Below are positions 9,129 to 14,933 of a DNA stretch of 14,933 nt, piece after piece; position 1 is the stretch's first letter, and each line of letters starts with the position of its first letter. The stretch covers positions 3,901 to 18,833 of the forward strand of contig PDUO01000018.1 of assembly GCA_003008705.1 (NCBI GenBank), given 5' to 3'. The notes below the pieces were generated by a model. It did no database searches. It had not been told where the DNA came from and saw only the letters and a list, made by a program, of their open reading frames with translations. The stretch comes from Pezicula radicicola (lineage: Eukaryota > Ascomycota > Leotiomycetes > Helotiales > Dermateaceae). Position numbers and translations under genes: made by a program.

Positions 9129-12100
9129 TAGTTCCCTTAAAGTACTATAAGTAAACCTAAATAGATCCCTAGTAGCTATAGAGAGTACTCTCTAAGCTAC
9201 TATAGAACTAAAAGTAGACTTAATATTAGTATAAGAGCCTTATATTATAACTATAGAGGGCTCTACTAGTAATAGGTCTATTTTATACTTAGGTTTTACT
9301 TAAATACTACTAAGTATAGTACTATAACCCTAAACCCTAGCTTATATTTCTAAAGGTTATAAATTTACTATAATTATAAATATAATTAATAACCCTCTTT
9401 AAGACTTTAACTTTCTAATCCTAGATATAATAAAAGGGAGGTATAATTTCTAGATCTATAATATTTATAATAAGAAGGACCTAGAAGACTTAGACCTTTA
9501 TACCCTAGAAAGATACTTATATAGATTTAATATAGGGTTAAATACTATAGTTATAAAGGACTTTTATATCTACTATCTATAATAGGACCCTATAACCCTT
9601 ATATCTATAAGGGTTAATAAACTAACCCTATAGATAAAAGAAAAGGGTCTTAACCTTTTAAATAAACTAGGATTAGGGATCTTTTATAAATTATATATAA
9701 AGTAAGAGAGTATTATAAACCTTATTTTAATTATTAATTTACTAAGTTTAATAATTATAAACTAATAAGTAATTAAAGATATAAGATCTAATTACTTTAG
9801 GCTTCTTTTTACTATTACTAATAATAAAGAACCTTCTATTACCTTCCTAATTAGGCCTAGCCTATATAATACTACCCTAGCTAACTAGGATCTATTTACC
9901 TCTTAATTTACTTTAATTCTACTAAGTTTTATAACTTAACCTCTAATATTAGTATAACTAGTAAAGTTTAAGTTAATATTATATAAGATAAGGAGCTAAC
10001 TATTACTAGGATACTAGATAAGGTTATAAAAGAGCTTACTAAGCTTATTAATATAGTAACTATAGTTAGTATCTTATTTAGGAAGGTAGAGTCTATTCTT
10101 AAACTATAATAGAACTTTAATTTAAAGGCCCTAAGGTTTATTATATTATAAACTTAAAGATATATTTATAAGGATTTAAATAATCTTAAAGATATATTTA
10201 TAAGGATTTAAATAATCTTAGAGAGTATTTATAAACTAAAAATACCTACTTTTAAACTATTAAATTAATAAAAAAGGAATATTAGAATCTATTTCTAGAA
10301 AAGGAAGATCCTAAGTCTATATTTAAAGTTATAAGTTATACTAAAGACTTCTATATAAGGTAAATATTATCTATTATATACCCTAATAGTCTAAAAGTAT
10401 AAGAGACTTTTATTAATAAATATAATACTTTTAAAGATATACTCTTTCCTCCCCTTTTTATAACCTTACTACCTAGATAGGATACTTATAAAATTAACTT
10501 AAATTAAAAGTAGTTTAAATTATTAAAAGTAAAGTTAAAGAATACTTACTTTACTAAGATTAAGGGTAAAATACTAGGTCTAGACTAAATTACCTAAGTA
10601 TTAGTAATTAAAGCTTATAATATTATATTTATAGTATTCTTTAGGTTATACTTTACTCTATTAAACCTTAATTATTACCCTAAATACTAGAAGGAAACTA
10701 TAAGAGTTATATTAAAAAAATTAAGAAAACTAGACTATAGTACCTCTAAGGCTTATAGGGTTATAATATTACTTAATTACTTAAGTAAGGTTAATAAAAG
10801 GATATTAACTTAAAGACTAGATTATTTAATAAAGACTATTAATCTATTCTACTTTTTATAAATAGAGAGTAAACTAAAGAAATTAATTATAGATATAATT
10901 CTAATTCTAATTAATAAAATAAAGATAATTAAGATTAATAAAAAGAAAGTTAATACTTTATTCCTAGATATTAAAGGAGTTTTTAACTATATTTTAAAAA
11001 ATTAACTATTATTAATTATAAAGGAATTAAAACTCTCTAATTCTTTAATAATATAGATTAATTTATTCCTTAATAATAAATAACTTAGATTATTCTTTAA
11101 TAATAATATAAAGATTTTCTCCTTTATAATTATAAGGATACTATAAGATAATCTAATATTATCTATATTATTCCTTATATATACTAGAGACTTATATAAG
11201 TCTTTAGATATAAAGGTCTTATCCTATATAAATAATATTTCTTTAATAACCTCCTTTAATAATTATAAAAAGAATATAATTATTTTAAAAAGGGTTATTA
11301 AAGAATTATATTAATTTAGAAAGATTAAAGTTATTAAGTTTAATTTAATTAAAACTAAATTAATATACTTTTTAAAAACTAAAGTAATTAAATAAATTAC
11401 TCTTACCCTTTTTAATTAAAAAGTTATAATTCTAAAGGCTTTAATTAAATAACTAAGTATATAATTTAATTTTAATTTATCCTTTAAAGAGTATTATAAT
11501 ATTAGAATCTCTTAGAGTAGATAAACCTTTTATAAGATAATAAGATTAATTAATATAGAGAGAGGTCTTAGTTCTATATCTACTAGATAGTTTTATATAA
11601 CTTATATAATTAATATAATTAACTTTAATTCCCTTATTTAGTAGAAAGGATAAGTAAGATTAATTAGACCTTTATAAGAACTCTAAAATCTAGTATTATA
11701 GAAGATACTAGAAGTATTTTATATTAATTTTATTTAGGTAATAGAAATAAAGGTTACCTTCCCTCTCTCTAAGGTTAAATTAAACTATACTATATAAAAA
11801 TATACTTTAAGAGTTTTAAAACTTTTTAACTATTATTTAATTAAGGTATAATTATTAAAAAACTAAGAATCTAACCTTAATTTAATAATTAATAATATTT
11901 AATTATAAAGGATATAAAACTATATAAATAATATAAATATTATTAGTCTAAAAAGGTTTAGGATCTTTTATTTTATATTTTAGAATAAGGATATACTTTA
12001 TAAGATTATAATAAGTAATATTTCTAAGGAAAAGGAAATAAAAGTATACTTTTCTATACTCTAAAACTTAAGCCCTAAGATAGTCTATATTTATACTAAT

Positions 12101-13036
12101 ACTTTAGGCCTAGTAGATAACTAATACTAAGGAATTAGTATAGGGGTTATAACTTATAACCCTAGGGGAGCTATAAAATATAAATAGAAGACTAATATAG
12201 ATAAGAACTAATTAGTTTATAATAGAGAACTAGAGGGTATTACTAGGGCCCTTAAATATACTAGTATTATAGCCTTTAAAGGATAAGAATACTATATTTA
12301 CTCTAATAACTAAGCTAGTTTATATAGATTACTAATCTTATTAGATAATCTAGGCTAAGAATAATAGATTAAAGCTATTAAGGCTACTAAACTAATATAA
12401 GAAAAAGATACTAAGGCTATATTAGTCTATATCCTAGGCTATAAAGAGGTAATAGGGAATAAAAAGACTAATAAACTAGCTAAGGTTACTATAATAAAGT
12501 ACCCTACCTCTAACTCTATTAGTTTTAGGGTATTAGGAGTTAAATTAAACTAAGATAGAGATAAAGAGTAACTAAAGAGTTTAAAACTAAGTACTTATAA
12601 TAAGCTATATAACTAAACTATATTGAAATAGATATCTCTACCTCTTAGAACTAAGAAGAAATTAATTAATACCCTATTTTAACTTAAATTAAGGTATAAC
12701 TATATAAAATCCTATTTATATAGACTTTAAATTACCTTTAATAATAAATATAGCTATAACTAGATAGAAAATATTAACTATTTACTACTTAGTTATAGAT
12801 AAGAGTATATATTAATAACTAGAAATAAACTAGTAAAGGACTTAGGGATCTCTAAGTCTAGATTAATACTAGAGACTTTATTAGGGATAAAAAAGGGGAT
12901 TACTAGTATACTAGAGTTCTTAAATTAAACTAAAATAACTATTAGAAAGTAATATATAACTAGGGATATAGAAGAAGAGAAGAAGGAAGAGGAGGAGAAG
13001 GAAGTAAAGGAAGAGGAGGAAATAATAAATAATTAA
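9129..13036 (+). pseudogene. LINE ORF2: endonuclease, reverse transcriptase, RNase H, dead
   Basis: ORF2 would nick the target and copy the element RNA onto it. The visible frame begins with SSLKVL.VNLNRS (about 9130) and lies -1 relative to ORF1, so the two ORFs abut or overlap. Domains: APE endonuclease about 9135-9815, with LILVxEPYI near 9225-9245, the GDFN box now KDFY near 9557-9568, and SDH now SNY near 9785-9795. Reverse transcriptase about 10580-11400 has motif A with LDIKG (Asp retained at 10967-10969), a GIPQGS-type motif mutated near 11130-11150, and YIDD now YINN (11231-11236). RNase H about 12085-12500 has its first Asp changed to Asn (12098-12100), Glu retained (12233-12235) and SDNQA now SNNQA. 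The protein ends with a Glu/Lys-rich tail and TAA at 13034-13036. Stops are nearly all former Gln or Trp codons. Confidence 0.87.
10153..10216 (+). repeat. Perfect 32-bp tandem duplication in ORF2
   Basis: A 32-bp unit beginning CTTAAAGATATATTTATAAG is present at 10153-10184 and again, base for base, at 10185-10216. It lies between the endonuclease and reverse transcriptase domains. Thirty-two is not a multiple of three, so it shifts the reading frame, unlike most damage in this element. Confidence 0.92.
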
Positions 13037-13205
13037 TCTATCTAGGTTACTTTCCTTTATTATAAATAAGGCTAGACCTATAATATCTACTAGAAAATAT
13101 TAAAGATATCTATTATATATAGATATATAAGGCCTAATAAGCCCTAGTAGTCCTATATAGTTTTAGACTCTAATATAGGACTTTAAAAGGAAAAAAAAAA
13201 AAAGC
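13037..13205 (+). other. 3' untranslated region and A-tail of copy B
   Basis: The stretch from 13064 to 13190 is shared with the minus-strand tail of copy C at the right edge of the window, which defines it as the conserved LINE 3' end. The run of 13 A at 13191-13203 is the priming tail; GC at 13204-13205 precedes the target duplication. Compared with copy C it differs at about a dozen positions, nearly all C-to-T or G-to-A. Confidence 0.85.
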
Positions 13206-13217
13206 TATAACCCCTAT
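13206..13217 (+). repeat. 12-bp target-site duplication, right copy (copy B)
   Basis: TATAACCCCTAT follows the A-tail of copy B and matches 7103-7114 exactly. It is also the last portion of the minus-strand copy A fragment to its right. Confidence 0.88.
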
Positions 13218-14772
13218 ACTAATTCCTTAGTATTAGTTATCTACTAAGCCTAAAGTATTAGTATAAATATAGACTATCTTAAAGTTTAAGTTTTTAAGTA
13301 TAAAAAGGTATACTTTTACTTCCTCTTCCTTAAAGAGATTACTTATTATAATATTATAAGGTATATCCTTATTCTAAGATATAAAATAAAAGACTTTAAA
13401 CCTTTTTAAATTAATAATATTTATATTATTTATATAGTTTTATATCCTTTATAATTAAATATTACTAGTTATTAAATTAAGGTTATATTTTTAGTTTTTT
13501 AATAGTTATACTTTAATTAAATAATAATTAAAGAGTTTTAAAACTCTTAAGGTATATTTTTATATAGTTTAATTTAATTTAATCTTAAAGGGGGGTAAAG
13601 TAACCTTTATTTCTATTACTTAAATAGAACTAGTATAAAATACTCCTAATATCTTTTATAATACTAGATTTTAGAGTCCTTATAAGGGTTTAACTAACCT
13701 TACTTATCCCTTTTATTAAATAAGAGAATTAAAGTTAACTATATTAATTATATAAGCTATATAAAGTTATTTAATAGATATAGAACTAAGATCTCTCTTT
13801 ATATTAATTAATCTTATTATCTTATAGAAGGTTTATTTACTTTAAAAGACCCTAATATTATAATACTTTTTAAAAGATAAATTAGGATTAAACTATATAT
13901 TTAATTATCTAACTAAAGTCTTTAAGATTATAACTTTTTAATTAGAAAGGGTAAAAGTAACTTATTTAATTACTTTAATCTTTAAAAAGTATATTAATTT
14001 AATTTTAATTAAATTAAACTTAATAACTTTAATCTTTCTAAATTAATATAATTCTTTAATAACCCTTTTTAAAATAATTATATTCTTTTTATAATTATTA
14101 AAGGAGGTTATTAAAGAAATATTATTTATATAGGATAAGACCTTTATATCTAAAGACTTATATAAGTCTCTAGTATATATAAGGAATAATATAGATAATA
14201 TTAGATTATCTTATAATATCCTTATAATTATAAAAGAGAAAATCTTTATATTATTATTAAAGGATAATATAAGTTATTTATTATTAAGGAATAAACTAAT
14301 CTATATTATTAAAGAACTAGAGAGTTTTAATTCCTTTATAATTAATAATAATTAATTTTTTAAAATATAGTTAAAAACTCCTTTAATATCTAGGAATAAG
14401 GTATTAACTTTCTTTTTACTAGTCTTAATTATCTTTTCTTTATTAATTAAAATTAAGATTATATTTATAATTAACTTCTTTAATTTACCTTTAATTTATA
14501 AGGGGTAAAGTAAATTAATAGTCTTTACTAAGTAGTCTAGCCTTTAGGTTAGTATCCTTTTATTAACCTTACCTAAATAATTAAATAGTATTATAACCCT
14601 ATAAGCTTTAAAGGTATTATAGTCTAGTTTTCTTAGTTTTTTTAGTATAACTCTTATAACTTCCTTCTAATATTTAGGGTAATAACTAAAGTTTAATAAG
14701 GTAAAGTATAACCTAAAGAATACTATAGATATAGTATTATAGACCTTAGTTATTAATATTTAGGTAATTTAG
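13206..14772 (-). pseudogene. LINE copy A, reverse transcriptase to RNase H fragment
   Basis: On the minus strand this aligns with positions about 10585-12151 of copy B nearly without gaps. It covers the whole reverse transcriptase and the start of RNase H. Differences between the copies are mostly C/T and G/A. The YIDD box is YINN here too (plus-strand 14121-14126), so both copies lost the same two aspartates by the same kind of change. The fragment ends at the insertion of copy B; its continuation is 7114-7043. Its upstream edge at about 14772 abuts the A-rich tail of copy C. Either copy C also inserted into A or copy A is a 5'-truncated insertion next to C; the window does not decide. Confidence 0.85.
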
Positions 14773-14933
14773 TTTTTTTCTTTTTCTTTTTTTTTCTTTT
14801 TGTTTTCCTTTTAAAGTCCTATATTAGAGTCTAAGACTATGTAGGACTACTAGGGCTTATTAGGCCCTATATATCTATATATAATAGGTATCATCGATGT
14901 TTTCTAGTAGACATTAAGGGTCTAGCCCTATTT
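14773..14933 (-). mobile_element. 3' end and A-rich tail of a third LINE (copy C), partial
   Basis: On the minus strand 14933 to about 14807 matches the 3' untranslated region of copy B (13064-13190) and is followed by an A-rich tail (plus-strand 14773-14810) interrupted by single C/G residues, unlike the pure A run of copy B. The rest of the copy lies beyond the window. It is less mutated: the last 45 bases keep CA, TG and CG sites (for example ATCATCGATG at 14891-14900) where copy B has TA. This makes it the best local guide to the pre-RIP sequence. Confidence 0.8.

Larger units (their letters stand above)
7115..13205 (+). mobile_element. Tad1-like LINE, full-length, RIP-inactivated (copy B)
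   Basis: This is a non-LTR retrotransposon of about 6.1 kb with ORF1 (zinc knuckles), ORF2 (APE-type endonuclease, reverse transcriptase, RNase H), a 3' untranslated region and an A-tail. Twelve-base direct repeats flank it exactly. It lies in opposite orientation inside copy A. The size, the gene order and the presence of sequence upstream of ORF1 argue that the insertion is not 5'-truncated. The domain order and the ORF1 knuckle spacing resemble fungal elements of the Tad1 clade; that clade assignment rests on recalled features and not on a search. Confidence 0.85.

Noticed and set aside
1..14933. Mitochondrial or apicomplexan AT-rich genome
   Set aside because: The specific loss of CA/TG/CG with CC and CT kept, together with nested fungal-type LINE, gypsy and mariner relics, fits nuclear RIP and not general AT bias.
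13206..14933. Twin-primed (5'-inverted) LINE insertion
   Set aside because: The inverted piece continues exactly at 7114 across copy B with a 12-bp duplication, so nested insertion explains the arrangement fully.
1..14933. tRNA, rRNA or other structured RNA genes
   Set aside because: I saw no conserved tRNA boxes or rRNA motifs; the conserved TψC box contains TTCGA or TTCAA, and the very few such sites lack a tRNA context.

Overview
The window looks like nuclear DNA of a filamentous ascomycete (Pezizomycotina) that has been almost completely rewritten by repeat-induced point mutation (RIP). By eye it is about three-quarters A+T. CpA, TpG and CpG dinucleotides, the RIP substrates, are nearly absent: I count roughly 20 CA/TG and 4 CG in 14.9 kb, while CT, CC, AC and GC remain common. 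One consequence is that only about seven ATG triplets exist on both strands together, and nearly all stops are TAA or TAG. No intact gene can be supported. Species cannot be named from this; AT-rich isochores, pericentromeres and centromeres of RIP-proficient fungi look like this.

The content is a nest of dead transposable elements that can still be read by mentally reverting C-to-T changes. (1) 1-~2300: heavily mutated sequence I cannot assign. (2) ~2480-3930, minus strand: a Tc1/mariner-superfamily transposase relic with DD34E spacing. (3) ~4020-7042, plus strand: the 3' half of a Ty3/gypsy chromovirus (integrase, chromodomain, a long 3' tail, polypurine tract and a 273-bp 3' LTR). (4) 7115-13205, plus strand: an apparently full-length Tad1-like LINE ('copy B') with ORF1 zinc knuckles, endonuclease, reverse transcriptase, RNase H and an A-tail, flanked by 12-bp direct repeats. 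(5) 14772-13206 plus 7114-7043, minus strand: a related LINE ('copy A') split by copy B and cut on its other side by the gypsy LTR. (6) 14933-~14773, minus strand: the 3' end and A-rich tail of a third LINE ('copy C').

The order of events can be partly inferred. Copy A was present first; copy B jumped into its RNase H region in the opposite orientation, duplicating TATAACCCCTAT; the gypsy element jumped into A 72 bp away. The mariner relic lies inside or beside the gypsy element and is probably younger, because most of the residual CA/TG sites in the left 14 kb cluster around it. RIP then turned catalytic and metal-binding codons into predictable replacements (Cys to Tyr, Asp to Asn, Trp/Gln to stop). 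No novel functional system is visible. What is striking is the near-complete mutation and the legible nesting.
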